From the NCBI GenBank assembly GCA_047629415.1, contig JBLHWZ010000002.1, forward strand, positions 1-64,000: DNA of 64,000 nt, given 5' to 3'. Numbering within the stretch: position 1 is the stretch's first letter; the number at the start of each line of letters is the position of its first letter. The notes beneath the pieces were generated by a model. The model saw nothing but the letters and a program-made list of their open reading frames with translations. It was not told the origin of the DNA and ran no database searches. Of the stretch, positions 9,314-18,028 are shown piece by piece. Made by a program: the position numbers and the translations under genes. The DNA is from CBDUJZ01 sp047629415 (lineage in GTDB: Bacteria > Myxococcota_A > Bradymonadia > REDH01).

Positions 9314-11325
9314 TAAGTCTGCTCCTCGGGCACTGGCGCTCGCGCTGGGATCGCCGCCCCGCGGCTCGCGATGCGCCGAATCTCGCGGGCGGTTGGGACG
9401 AAGGTGCTCCCATCATGAAAAACTCGAAACTCGCCGTCCATCATACCGGATCGGAACCACGATGAGCGGTTTCCGAGCAGTGACCGACGGAACTCCAGCA
9501 GGGTCTCCTTCAACGAGGGCCTGACGGCGACATTCGCGAGCGCCGGCATCGTCCGCGACACCTCCTCCCACTCGCCTTGCGCTCGTTCTTCATCGCCGAG
9601 CGCGAGATACGTCAGAGCCAGATTGGTGCGAGCGCCGACTCTCCCTGGACGAGTACCAATTGCCTCGGCCAGGAGCGCCACCGCCGCCTTGTAGTTGCCT
9701 AGCTCGTACTCCGCCTCTCCCTGCACGCCAGTTGCCGTCGATTCAGGGAGAGAGCCAACGACCAGAACACCCAGTCGCGAGGCCGCCTTGGCGCGGCGTG
9801 GATTCCCACGAAGCAGTTCGCACAACGAAAACCCAACAAACGCCCAACGGGTTCGGGAGCGCTTCAGCGCCTCAACGAACGCGGTGCGCCCGTCCTCGAC
9901 CCTCCCGAGCCACAAGAGCAACTCGCCGTAGTACGTCCACGGAAAAGGCGACCACGGGAAATCAACTTGGAGCTTCGCGAAGGCGCTCTCGGCAGCCGCA
10001 ACATCGCGCTCGCGGGAAAAACGGCTGAGGATCCCGGAGGACCTCTCCCGCGTGGAGCAGCCTGGTTCGACGAGCCGCAACGAGGCGGACTCTTCGTCCC
10101 AGCGAGAGAGCGGCAGAACACGAATCCCACGCATCTGATGCAGCGTGGAGTCGAAGAGCATCCGCGCGGCTCGGCGCGAGGAAAGTGCGGCGCGGTCGTC
10201 GCCAAACTCGGCGAATGCGCCACCACGCAGAGGATCGAAACCCATCCGCTTGACCGTCCAGCGGCTCCAAATGACGTCTGGAACCGCACCCCTGGCGGTG
10301 GCCGCCATACGGACCGCATGAGCTGCAAAGGCGCCATGACGGCGCTCCACGTCGGCCGCCAAATCCTCTGCTGAGCGAAGGGAACCCAGCTTGAGCTCGG
10401 CCTCAGCGATCCACATCTCCGCCTCGTCAGTCTGTGGGCCCCGACGGAGTTCCTTCAGTCCCTCCGCATGCCTCCCGAGGCAGACGAGCGCGGCGCCCCT
10501 CTGAACCGGAATGTCCGCGGGGGTGTCCCAGTCCAAGACCTCTTGATAGCGCCCCTCGGCAAGCGCAAGGCGTACTGTGTGTTCCGTGTCTAGGCCCGGA
10601 CGGAGGCGCGAGCGCACTGCCTCGAAGTCGCCCAATATGTAGAGCAGTTCAAGGAGCCCACTGCGGTCTTCCAACGCCTCGACTTCGACTTGGATGGCGC
10701 ACTCAAGCGCACGTTCTCTCTCGCCAAGTTCCATGAGTGCTGACGCGAGTTGCGCCCTAGACTCGGCCGTTCTGCCTCGGTCTTCGTCGTCAGACACAGA
10801 CTCGAGACACTCTACCCGCACGTCAATGAGCTCGGCTGCCTGCGCCACCAAGGAGACACAGAGAAGTCGAGACGTGTCTCCGCTCCCTTGCACGATTGCC
10901 GATCGCAGCTCGGCACGCGCCTTGCCCGGTTCTCCGAGCATCATGTGCTTCATCGCGACAGCTAGCGGCACCGTAGGCTCGATCTGCATCGCAGCGGAAA
11001 AGTCGTTCGCTTCGACGTGCTTGAGGAACTCCGACTCGCTTAGTCGCCAGTGGAGTCGGCCGTCGTCCGCAGCCGACGTGGACCATTTCGCGAGCTTGGG
11101 ATCGCTGAGAAGAGCTGCTTCCACCGCGCCCCCAAAACCAGCGTCGCCCTCCACAACGAACTCTCCCATCCCCCCATGATTGGGCCGACCAACTCTGGCG
11201 CGAACGCCGCGTCCACCGTCGGAACCAAACACGACCAGGCTGTGGCGCCGTTTGTCGAGCTCGCGGACCTCCAATGCCGGCACCAGCGCACTGTTTAACC
11301 TGCCGAACGCCTCGCTAAGTCGCAC
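9313..11325 (-). CDS. TPR-repeat protein, second gene of the PhyH operon
   Basis: 670 aa, apparently cytoplasmic, with a GTG start. The first ~90 residues are not TPR-like (LDKRRHSLVVFGSDGGRG). The rest reads as successive helical pairs. The clearest TPRs are near the C-terminus (GEAEYELGNYKAAVALLAEA, then ARTNLALTYLALGDEERAQG). A central segment with a run of Arg/Ser (SRRAARMLFDSTLHQMRG) interrupts the array. It lies 39 bp downstream of the dioxygenase and overlaps the next gene by one base, so the three are almost certainly co-transcribed. Solenoid repeats suggest protein binding. The partner is unknown. Confidence 0.75.
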   Translation of the reverse strand: MRLSEAFGRLNSALVPALEVRELDKRRHSLVVFGSDGGRGVRARVGRPNHGGMGEFVVEGDAGFGGAVEAALLSDPKLAKWSTSAADDGRLHWRLSESEFLKHVEANDFSAAMQIEPTVPLAVAMKHMMLGEPGKARAELRSAIVQGSGDTSRLLCVSLVAQAAELIDVRVECLESVSDDEDRGRTAESRAQLASALMELGERERALECAIQVEVEALEDRSGLLELLYILGDFEAVRSRLRPGLDTEHTVRLALAEGRYQEVLDWDTPADIPVQRGAALVCLGRHAEGLKELRRGPQTDEAEMWIAEAELKLGSLRSAEDLAADVERRHGAFAAHAVRMAATARGAVPDVIWSRWTVKRMGFDPLRGGAFAEFGDDRAALSSRRAARMLFDSTLHQMRGIRVLPLSRWDEESASLRLVEPGCSTRERSSGILSRFSRERDVAAAESAFAKLQVDFPWSPFPWTYYGELLLWLGRVEDGRTAFVEALKRSRTRWAFVGFSLCELLRGNPRRAKAASRLGVLVVGSLPESTATGVQGEAEYELGNYKAAVALLAEAIGTRPGRVGARTNLALTYLALGDEERAQGEWEEVSRTMPALANVAVRPSLKETLLEFRRSLLGNRSSWFRSGMMDGEFRVFHDGSTFVPTAREIRRIASRGAAIPARAPVPEEQT

Positions 11326-11364
11326 TTCGCCCTCGCGCCCAACAATAGCTGCTGCCCGCTACTC

Positions 11365-12240
11365 TCATTTCTGCTCCCGCAGGCACGCTCTCTCAAGCGG
11401 GGAGAGGCCGCTGGTCTTGCTCAGATCGAGAGGCTCCTTCAGGTACATGATCGGGTTCGCGAGCACACGAACTCGCCTCTGAGACTGAGGTGCAGCTGTG
11501 TGGAGGGCGTACGGGTGGGTCAGGTAGACGTCGCCAGCCTCACCAGTGGCCTCGATCACGTCCTTGCAGCGCCGGTAGATTGGCATGCAGAGGTCGCGGG
11601 CATCGAGATCGACTGGCTCCGTGGCCGTGCGCAGAGCATCTGCGATCATTCGGACCGAGTCGGCCGCGACGAGGGTCGCACCTTCATCGGGACCAATATC
11701 GGAGAGCAGGATTAGTGGCACCAGCCCAACCCTCGTGTTCTGCGCAGTCGCATCTGGCCGCGGATCGTCGATATGCCACTTCAGGTTCTCTCGGCCCGAA
11801 CGCCGGTCGGACGCCAACAATGGCATCGGGTTACCCAGGATTGTGTAGTCCCCCCAAAAGTCCCGCTCCCAAGCGTCCGCAGACCCTGCGATCTGACAAG
11901 CCGCCGACCATGCCCGCGGGCATATTTCGCTGATCGGGAGCAGGCGATCCCCAAGTACGGAGATTCGGCCACCAAAGTGACGGACACCGCGGTCGTATTC
12001 GAACTCCTCAAGCGCTCGACGCTGCCGAGAAGTGTGGCACTCGTGCACGTACTTCCCGGGATCGCGGCGGGCACGGCTCCGGGCCAGACGTCTCCACTCT
12101 TCGATCCGATCCTTCGCCACGGCGCCGCGTAAGACGACAAAACCCCGTTGCACAAACTGCTGAAGTTCGGCCTCCGATAACCGGTTGGCTGACGGCTCAT
12201 CCGCCAAGAAGGGAGGTTGTCGAAGTGCGTCGGATGCCAT
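11365..12240 (-). CDS. Phytanoyl-CoA dioxygenase (PhyH)-family Fe(II)/2-oxoglutarate oxygenase
   Basis: 291 aa, the usual size for this family. The N-terminal part has the typical LSEAELQQFVQRGFVVLRG opening seen before the double-stranded beta-helix. Candidate iron ligands are H and D of LKWHIDDPRPD and the distal His of YLTHPYALHTAAP. The Arg in SQRRVRV is placed to bind 2-oxoglutarate. The family hydroxylates small molecules (phytanoyl-CoA, ectoine, halogenated natural products) or sometimes proteins, so the substrate cannot be named. It is the first gene of a three-gene operon with two TPR-like proteins, an unusual setting for a small-molecule hydroxylase. ATG 12240 precedes the conserved region without a signal peptide. 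Confidence 0.82.
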   Translation of the reverse strand: MASDALRQPPFLADEPSANRLSEAELQQFVQRGFVVLRGAVAKDRIEEWRRLARSRARRDPGKYVHECHTSRQRRALEEFEYDRGVRHFGGRISVLGDRLLPISEICPRAWSAACQIAGSADAWERDFWGDYTILGNPMPLLASDRRSGRENLKWHIDDPRPDATAQNTRVGLVPLILLSDIGPDEGATLVAADSVRMIADALRTATEPVDLDARDLCMPIYRRCKDVIEATGEAGDVYLTHPYALHTAAPQSQRRVRVLANPIMYLKEPLDLSKTSGLSPLERACLREQK

Positions 12241-12478
12241 GGTCTAGACCATATGCCAGTCGTATCCGGTGTGCAAACGATGAGTCGCCTATGACTGCCT
12301 CGCGATTCCCCGTCCCATCGGCGTCCTTTGGCAGCGCGACCGGTAGAGAGAAACACAGGGAGAACCCAAGCCAGAGGCGCGGGCTCAGGACGGGTAATCG
12401 CAGCAACTAAGCTCACCGGATTTGCGAGGGATACGAAGCGCAACTAGGAATCGACGTCTCCTCCCACCGCTGGCGCAC

Positions 12479-12901
12479 TTGTCCATACTCGGCCTCGACA
12501 TTGGTACCCTTCGAATCGGTGCCTCCGGCAGCAACGAAGCTCGAATCGCGACTCCGTTGGAAACCATCCCGGGACGCCCACGTAAAGCCGCCTTGGCTCG
12601 CGTCGTCGAACTCGTCGAGGAGCGAGGCGTGGAAACGATCGTCGTAGGATTGCCGCTCGAACTCGATGGCACAGAGGGGATCGCAGTCCGCAAGATTCGG
12701 CGCTTCACAGCCTCGATCGCGGGGGCGCTGCCGGAGATGCCCATCGTCGAGTGGGACGAACGACTGACCAGCGTCGCGGCCGAGTCCTCGCTGATCGAGT
12801 CAGGGATGCGCCGCAAGGCGCGTAAACAGGTGATCGACCAGGTGGCGGCAGTGTTGATTCTGCAGGGATACCTCGAATCGCTGGGGCACGATGGCCATTA
12901 A
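12479..12901 (+). CDS. ruvX: RuvX/YqgF-family Holliday junction resolvase-like nuclease
   Basis: 140 aa from TTG 12479. The frame is open to 12422, but the family begins with the first beta strand, here SILGLDIGTLRIG, right after this TTG. RNase-H-fold motifs are in order: D of LGLDIGT, the segment ETIVVGLPLELDGTEG, E of MPIVEWDERLTS and D of KQVIDQVAAVLIL. The family acts in 16S rRNA 5'-end maturation (YqgF) and has been proposed as a resolvase. Length fits the usual 135-150 aa. Its end overlaps the start of mltG by 11 nt, a pairing known from other bacteria. Confidence 0.88.
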   Translation: MSILGLDIGTLRIGASGSNEARIATPLETIPGRPRKAALARVVELVEERGVETIVVGLPLELDGTEGIAVRKIRRFTASIAGALPEMPIVEWDERLTSVAAESSLIESGMRRKARKQVIDQVAAVLILQGYLESLGHDGH

Positions 12902-14051
12902 GATCGGAGAGCGAGTTCGTCCTACGAGCGGGTCAACCGCGACGGTCAAAGCGGAAGCTACGGAGACGCTAAAAGCCGCGGCGGCGCTCAGATCTCCGCC
13001 CCCCGAAACACGCAGGAAAGGTGGATTCCGCTCGTTCATGACGACGGTCGCCGTCTTGGCCTTCCTGGTCGCAGGCTCCATCGCAACACTCGCCTTCATC
13101 AAGTACCGACTGTTCGTCACGTCGGATGTGGTGATCGCTGGCGAACCGGTGCCCTTCTTCGTCCAAGAAGGCGAAGGAGCCTATGCCCTCGTCGAGCGTC
13201 TAATTTCGGATGGAGTACTCCCTGAGAGCGAGTTCTGGCGGCCGTTCGTCAGACTCGAGGCCCGAACAGGATGCCTGCAAGCTGGTGAGCATCTGTTACC
13301 TGCTGAAGCTACCCCCAGCCGCGTCTTCGACGTCGCCTGCGAGACAGCGTATGCACCCGGAATCCGGCTGGTCTTCATTGAAGGCCTCAACATGTACCAG
13401 CTCGCTGATCGGATGAGCGGCGCAGGGCTGGGCGAGCGCGACGAAATCCTCCGACTCGCGCAGGACCGCGAGTTCTTAAATACGCTCGCAATCGAAGCGC
13501 CCACGCTCGAGGGCTACCTCGCACCAAACACCTATGAGTTTGAGGAGGACTCCGGTCCGGCCGAAGTCTTCACGCAGCTGGCGCAAGCTGGGTCCGTCGT
13601 TCGGGAGGAGCTCTTCGCGGCTCCCAGCGCAATCAAAGAGCAGTACACGGAGCACGAGATCCTGACGGTCGCGTCCATCGTCGAGCGCGAGGCGCGCGTT
13701 GACGACGAGCGGCCGATCGTAGCGCGCGTCATCTACAACCGCCTCGATCGCGGGATGAAGGTTCAGTGCGATCCCACCTGCGTTTACGGGCCCGACACCT
13801 ACAACCAGCGGCCAAGTCCTGCGACCTGTCGCAGCGACCGAAGCACGCACTCGACGTACATGCTGCCAGCTCTTCCCCCAACGCCGATCGCGATGCCGCG
13901 GCGATCGTCCATCGACGCCGCGCTGCATCCAGCCGAAGACCCCAACGTGCTCTACTTCGCTGCTCGGATGGACGGCTCACGGAGGCACGTCTTCGCGAAC
14001 ACCTACGAGGAGCACATCGCGAACGTCGACCGATACATCCGAGGCCGGTGA
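12891..14051 (+). CDS. mltG: Endolytic murein transglycosylase MltG (YceG-like)
   Basis: 386 aa. A cytoplasmic tail of about 50 residues (basic, Ala-rich) is followed by one membrane helix (FMTTVAVLAFLVAGSIATLA) and a periplasmic domain. The LysM-like subdomain is followed by the conserved catalytic-domain segments LEGYLAPNTYEF and LTVASIVEREARV. The Glu of ASIVERE is the catalytic acid of the family. RVIYNRLDRGMKVQCDPT and the C-terminal DPNVLYFAARMDGSRRHVF complete the YceG signature. MltG cleaves nascent glycan strands and so limits their length. An insertion with extra Cys (CDPTCVYGP, PATCRSD) is unusual and could form a periplasmic disulfide. Confidence 0.95.
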   Translation: MAIKIGERVRPTSGSTATVKAEATETLKAAAALRSPPPETRRKGGFRSFMTTVAVLAFLVAGSIATLAFIKYRLFVTSDVVIAGEPVPFFVQEGEGAYALVERLISDGVLPESEFWRPFVRLEARTGCLQAGEHLLPAEATPSRVFDVACETAYAPGIRLVFIEGLNMYQLADRMSGAGLGERDEILRLAQDREFLNTLAIEAPTLEGYLAPNTYEFEEDSGPAEVFTQLAQAGSVVREELFAAPSAIKEQYTEHEILTVASIVEREARVDDERPIVARVIYNRLDRGMKVQCDPTCVYGPDTYNQRPSPATCRSDRSTHSTYMLPALPPTPIAMPRRSSIDAALHPAEDPNVLYFAARMDGSRRHVFANTYEEHIANVDRYIRGR

Positions 14052-14088
14052 GACCTACGCGGCGCGAACCGTGTCCGCGCCGCAGCGT

Positions 14089-16167
14089 CTATGCGGCAGC
14101 AGGCGCCTTCGGACCTGTGTCGTTCCCGTCGTCGCCTTGGATGTATTCCTTCGGCTTGTAGAGGAACGCGACGATCACGAACGCGATCGCTGTTCCGGCC
14201 ATCAGCCGGGTGAAGAACCAGAAGTACGGTGCTCCGCGCAATGTGGTGGCGCCGCCAACGTAGGGACGAGCCTCCGCCACGAAGGGCTGTGCAGCAATCT
14301 CTACTCCCTCGGCGGCAACTGGCGCAGGTAGGAAGTCTTCGAGCGTCAGCGACGCAGTTCCGTCCTCAGCCATCGCCCGATTGAGCGCCATTCGCGCGGT
14401 CTCGGTCTGCACCCACGTGTAGCGGACCTCGGAGTCGGCCGTCGCGCTTCCGGCCTGTGCCACTGCCTCTTCCTGCGACTGCACCGACATCGCGCTAACC
14501 GAGACTTCGATCCATGCATCGAAGAGCGTGTGCTGCTCGTCGTCCGGACCATCTGAGGAGATGATGAAGTTCTGTCGGTTGATCAGTTGGTAGCGAAGCG
14601 GGTTACCCCACGGGTCGTTCACAGTAGCGACGAGTTCAGCGCCGTCCTCAGTGAGCGGGAGCCTGTCTTCAGCGTTCCAGTATGCCTCGATCTGGGCCAG
14701 GCCCTGATGCAGTGCCTCTGACTCAGAGAGGCTCATACCCTCCTTGTTTCCGTCGGCCCCGAAGAGCACTTCGATGTCATCGTTGGCCGCATCGCTGAAG
14801 CCTGGGAGGATCAGCGAGAACGAGCCGTCTTCACGTTGTTCGAGACCGATTCCGGCGGCCTCTGCAAGTGCAGCCCTGCCCTCGGTTCCCTCAAACTCAG
14901 CGAACTCAGCGGCCAGAATCATTGCCGCTTCCGACCCACTGTCCACGACGATGTTGTTGTTGACCGTGGCGGTGAAGATATTGCCGAGCGAGACGCTCAT
15001 CAAGAAGAGCGCCATGATCACGGACTTCATCGTCTTGGGCGCCTGCGTGTAGGCGAACTCCAGTCCGGTGATGGAGACCATGACCTCAGATGCGGTGAGG
15101 ATTGCGTAAGCAGAAACCTGCCATCCGATCGACGGGCGCTGGCCAGCATCGATCAGACCTTGAGCGTAAGCGACCATCGCGAAACCGCCGACCATCACGA
15201 AGAGGCCGAGCGAGATCTTCCGCATCGGAGTGAGCTTCCAGAACTTATTGATCGCCGGGTAGACGATGAACTGGAAGGTCGGGATGAACACCAGGATCAT
15301 GATCGGGTTCACCGCCTGAATTTGCGACGAGAGCCAGGTGCGGCCGAGCCAATAGCGATCCATGTCCTCGGCCTGAAGCACCCAAGATGAGCCTGTCTGA
15401 TCAAAGAGCGCCCAGAACACCGCAATGAAGAGGAACACGACGCTGACCTTGGCCATCGCCTTGAGTCCCACCGGGCTGAACGTCTCGTCGAACCAGCGCT
15501 TCCCGCTCGGCGGGATGTGGACGAATACGTTGCGCCCCTTCCAGAATGCGAAGGTCGCGATCGCCATCAGGATGCCCGGGATACCAAACGCGTAGTGCGG
15601 GCCGTACCACTCAAGCAGCCACGGCGTGAGCATCGTCGAGAGGAACGCGCCTGTGTTGATCGAGAAGTAGAACCAGCCGAACACCTTCGTCAGTAGCTGC
15701 TTATTGCCCGGTCCGAACTGGTCACCCACGTGCGCCGAAACGCAGGGTTTGATGCCGCCAGAGCCGAGCGCGATCAGGATCAAGCCCATCCACATCGTCT
15801 TGGCAGGATCGATCGCGTCGCTGATCCCCATCATCGCCAGAACTGCGTGCCCCGCACAGTAAACCAGACTCAGCGACATGATCGTCAGGTACTTGCCGAG
15901 AAGAATGTCGGCGAGCAGCGCACCAAGGATTGGTGTGAAATAAACGAGCGATGTGAACGCGTGATAGTGCTCGACCGCGGTCGCCCGAGCCATCGGGTCC
16001 CCATCAGCAGCGCCCGGAAGGAGAAAGAGAAACTGGGTCATGAAGACGACCAGAATCCCCTTCATTCCGTAGAAGCTGAACCGCTCAGCGGCTTCGTTTC
16101 CGATGATGTAGGGGATACCCTTCGGAAGTCCCGAGGTCATCGGCGGAGAAGTAAGAGGCGCTGACAT
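14089..16167 (-). CDS. POT/PTR2-family proton-coupled peptide transporter with a large C-terminal insertion
   Basis: 692 aa from ATG 16167, preceded by GGAAAG. The frame runs further upstream, but the upstream residues are polar and unlike the family. The signature EAAERFSFYGMKG is the POT motif 1 (ExxERFxYYG), and about a dozen hydrophobic helices follow. Typical bacterial POT proteins are ~450-500 aa. Here about 230 residues (roughly 410-640) are inserted before the last helix (FFTRLMAGTAIAFVIVAFLY). The insertion contains DPWGNPLRYQLINRQ then FIISSDGPDDE, very like the calcium-loop region of type II pseudopilins (DPWGNPYxY...SxGxDG). It is placed to lie outside the membrane. Substrate is probably di/tripeptides coupled to protons. 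Confidence 0.85.
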   Translation of the reverse strand: MSAPLTSPPMTSGLPKGIPYIIGNEAAERFSFYGMKGILVVFMTQFLFLLPGAADGDPMARATAVEHYHAFTSLVYFTPILGALLADILLGKYLTIMSLSLVYCAGHAVLAMMGISDAIDPAKTMWMGLILIALGSGGIKPCVSAHVGDQFGPGNKQLLTKVFGWFYFSINTGAFLSTMLTPWLLEWYGPHYAFGIPGILMAIATFAFWKGRNVFVHIPPSGKRWFDETFSPVGLKAMAKVSVVFLFIAVFWALFDQTGSSWVLQAEDMDRYWLGRTWLSSQIQAVNPIMILVFIPTFQFIVYPAINKFWKLTPMRKISLGLFVMVGGFAMVAYAQGLIDAGQRPSIGWQVSAYAILTASEVMVSITGLEFAYTQAPKTMKSVIMALFLMSVSLGNIFTATVNNNIVVDSGSEAAMILAAEFAEFEGTEGRAALAEAAGIGLEQREDGSFSLILPGFSDAANDDIEVLFGADGNKEGMSLSESEALHQGLAQIEAYWNAEDRLPLTEDGAELVATVNDPWGNPLRYQLINRQNFIISSDGPDDEQHTLFDAWIEVSVSAMSVQSQEEAVAQAGSATADSEVRYTWVQTETARMALNRAMAEDGTASLTLEDFLPAPVAAEGVEIAAQPFVAEARPYVGGATTLRGAPYFWFFTRLMAGTAIAFVIVAFLYKPKEYIQGDDGNDTGPKAPAAA

Positions 16168-16444
16168 GTTGGCTTTCCGCGTAGGAGTTCGCCCCGCGAC
16201 ACCTGAGCCAGTGGGAGGCTCGGCGGATCCTGGGGACAGCGGAGTCTTACAAACGCGTACACTGGACGCAATGGATGTGTCGTTGCGCAGCACGTGCCGC
16301 ACCCAGCGAGAGCGCGGGGAACAGCGGCAGTAGTGGAACCCGGGTGCCGGTGAGAGAGATCTCGGGGACCGAGTTCTCGCTCACTGGCACCCACTTGGAG
16401 ACACTGCTACATCCAAGCGAACTTCAACTCCGTCCAAGTCGAAC

Positions 16445-18025
16445 ATGCGTTTTAGGTTCCTCTACATTGTCGGTTTTGCACTGGGACTCTCCGCGTGTGG
16501 CACCGAGCCCGCGGGCATCTTCGACTCAGGTCTGCTCTCAATTGATGCTGGCGACGACTCGACGACGCTTCCGGATGTTGCGAACACTGACACCGTGACG
16601 GACATCGGTGCGCCCGACATCACCGACCCTCCGGACGCCCCACCGACCGTTCGCGAGGTGTGCGACGACGGCGTCGACAATGACGGCGACGGCACCATCG
16701 ATTGTGCTGATACCGACTGTATGACTGACGCGGCGTGCGACACCCCGCTTCCGATGGAGGACTGCGGAAACGACGTGGACGACGACGGCGACGGCGACAT
16801 TGACTGCGAAGACAGTGATTGTGTCTCTGATCCGATCTGTGAAGGTCCCCAGCCAATCGAAGACTGCGGAAACAGCCTAGACGATGACGGCGACGGCGCG
16901 ATCGACTGCCGTGACTCGGACTGCGCGACTGACCCGCTCTGCACGTCGACTGGAGGCGAGGACTGCAGCAATTTCTTGGACGACGACGGCGACGGCGACG
17001 TCGACTGTCGCGACAGCGACTGCCTCGGACACCCTTACTGCGACGAGATCTGCGACGACGCGGTCGACAACGATCGCGACGGCCTCATCGACTGCGACGA
17101 CTCCGACTGTGATGAGGACCCGATCTGCGGAGGCGGCGAAGAGGACTGCAACAACGGCGTGGATGACGACGGAGACCTGCTCATCGATTGTGATGACGAT
17201 GGCTGTTTCGAGGAGTGCGGCGCCGGTGGAGACGAGGACTGCTTCAACTTCCGCGATGATGATGGCGACGGCGCCATCGATTGCGACGACAGCGATTGCA
17301 TTACTTCCCCATTCTGCGGCGGCGGCGGCGACGAGATCTGCAACAACCTCGTCGACGACGACGGTGACGGCGCGACCGACTGTGCAGACCGCGACTGCAG
17401 CGGCTCTTCGGTCTGCGGCCGCGAGCGATGCGGCGACGGATTCGATAACGACGCCGACGGCCTCATCGACTGCGACGATATCGAGCAATGCGCATCCCAC
17501 GTGCTCTGCGTCGGCGGCGCTCGTGAAGCCAACTGTATAGATGACATCGACAACGACGCCGACGGTCGCACCGACTGCGAAGACGGCGACTGCGCATCCA
17601 ACCCAATCTGCACCGCTACGGGCGACCCGGAAATCTGTGGGGACGGCCTAGACAACGATGGCGACGGCACCTTCGACTGCGGCGACACGGACTGCTTCGA
17701 CGACCCAGCGTGCGACGAAGCCGGTAACTGCTCGGACGAAGACATCGCAGATCTGGCTGATGTCGACTACACCGACCTCATCTTCAGCTGCGTGATCGAC
17801 TGCCTCGGCGGCGATTCGCGAGCTTGTGCTGGTGAGTGCACTCAGGAGCGCACGGGCATCTCACGAAGCTGTGCCGACTGCTTTGGCGGACTCATCGAAT
17901 GCGCCCAAGACCTCTGCATCAGTACATGCCTTGCCGACCCGTCGGGCGGCGCTTGCATCTCCTGCGTAACCGACGGTTGCGGCGACGACTTCTTCTTCTG
18001 TTCTGGCTTCGAGCTCGAGTTCTAG
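16445..18025 (+). CDS. Asp/Cys-rich repeat lipoprotein (MopE-like metal-binding repeats)
   Basis: 526 aa. The signal peptide ends in GLSAC (lipobox), so it is a predicted lipoprotein. After a Thr/Asp-rich linker, residues ~70-430 consist of about a dozen units of the form C-x-D-G-x-D-N-D-G-D-G-x-I-D-C-x-D-x-D-C-x-x-x-x-x-C. The acidic DxDxDG-like loops look like calcium sites and the Cys would pair. The last ~90 residues (CSDEDIADLADVDYTD onward) form a different Cys-rich domain with paired CxxxC motifs (SCVIDC, CAGEC, CADC). The following lipoprotein gene starts 3 bp after its stop, so the two are co-transcribed. Function unknown; an outer-surface role is inferred. Confidence 0.8.
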   Translation: MRFRFLYIVGFALGLSACGTEPAGIFDSGLLSIDAGDDSTTLPDVANTDTVTDIGAPDITDPPDAPPTVREVCDDGVDNDGDGTIDCADTDCMTDAACDTPLPMEDCGNDVDDDGDGDIDCEDSDCVSDPICEGPQPIEDCGNSLDDDGDGAIDCRDSDCATDPLCTSTGGEDCSNFLDDDGDGDVDCRDSDCLGHPYCDEICDDAVDNDRDGLIDCDDSDCDEDPICGGGEEDCNNGVDDDGDLLIDCDDDGCFEECGAGGDEDCFNFRDDDGDGAIDCDDSDCITSPFCGGGGDEICNNLVDDDGDGATDCADRDCSGSSVCGRERCGDGFDNDADGLIDCDDIEQCASHVLCVGGAREANCIDDIDNDADGRTDCEDGDCASNPICTATGDPEICGDGLDNDGDGTFDCGDTDCFDDPACDEAGNCSDEDIADLADVDYTDLIFSCVIDCLGGDSRACAGECTQERTGISRSCADCFGGLIECAQDLCISTCLADPSGGACISCVTDGCGDDFFFCSGFELEF

Positions 18026-18028
18026 ACC

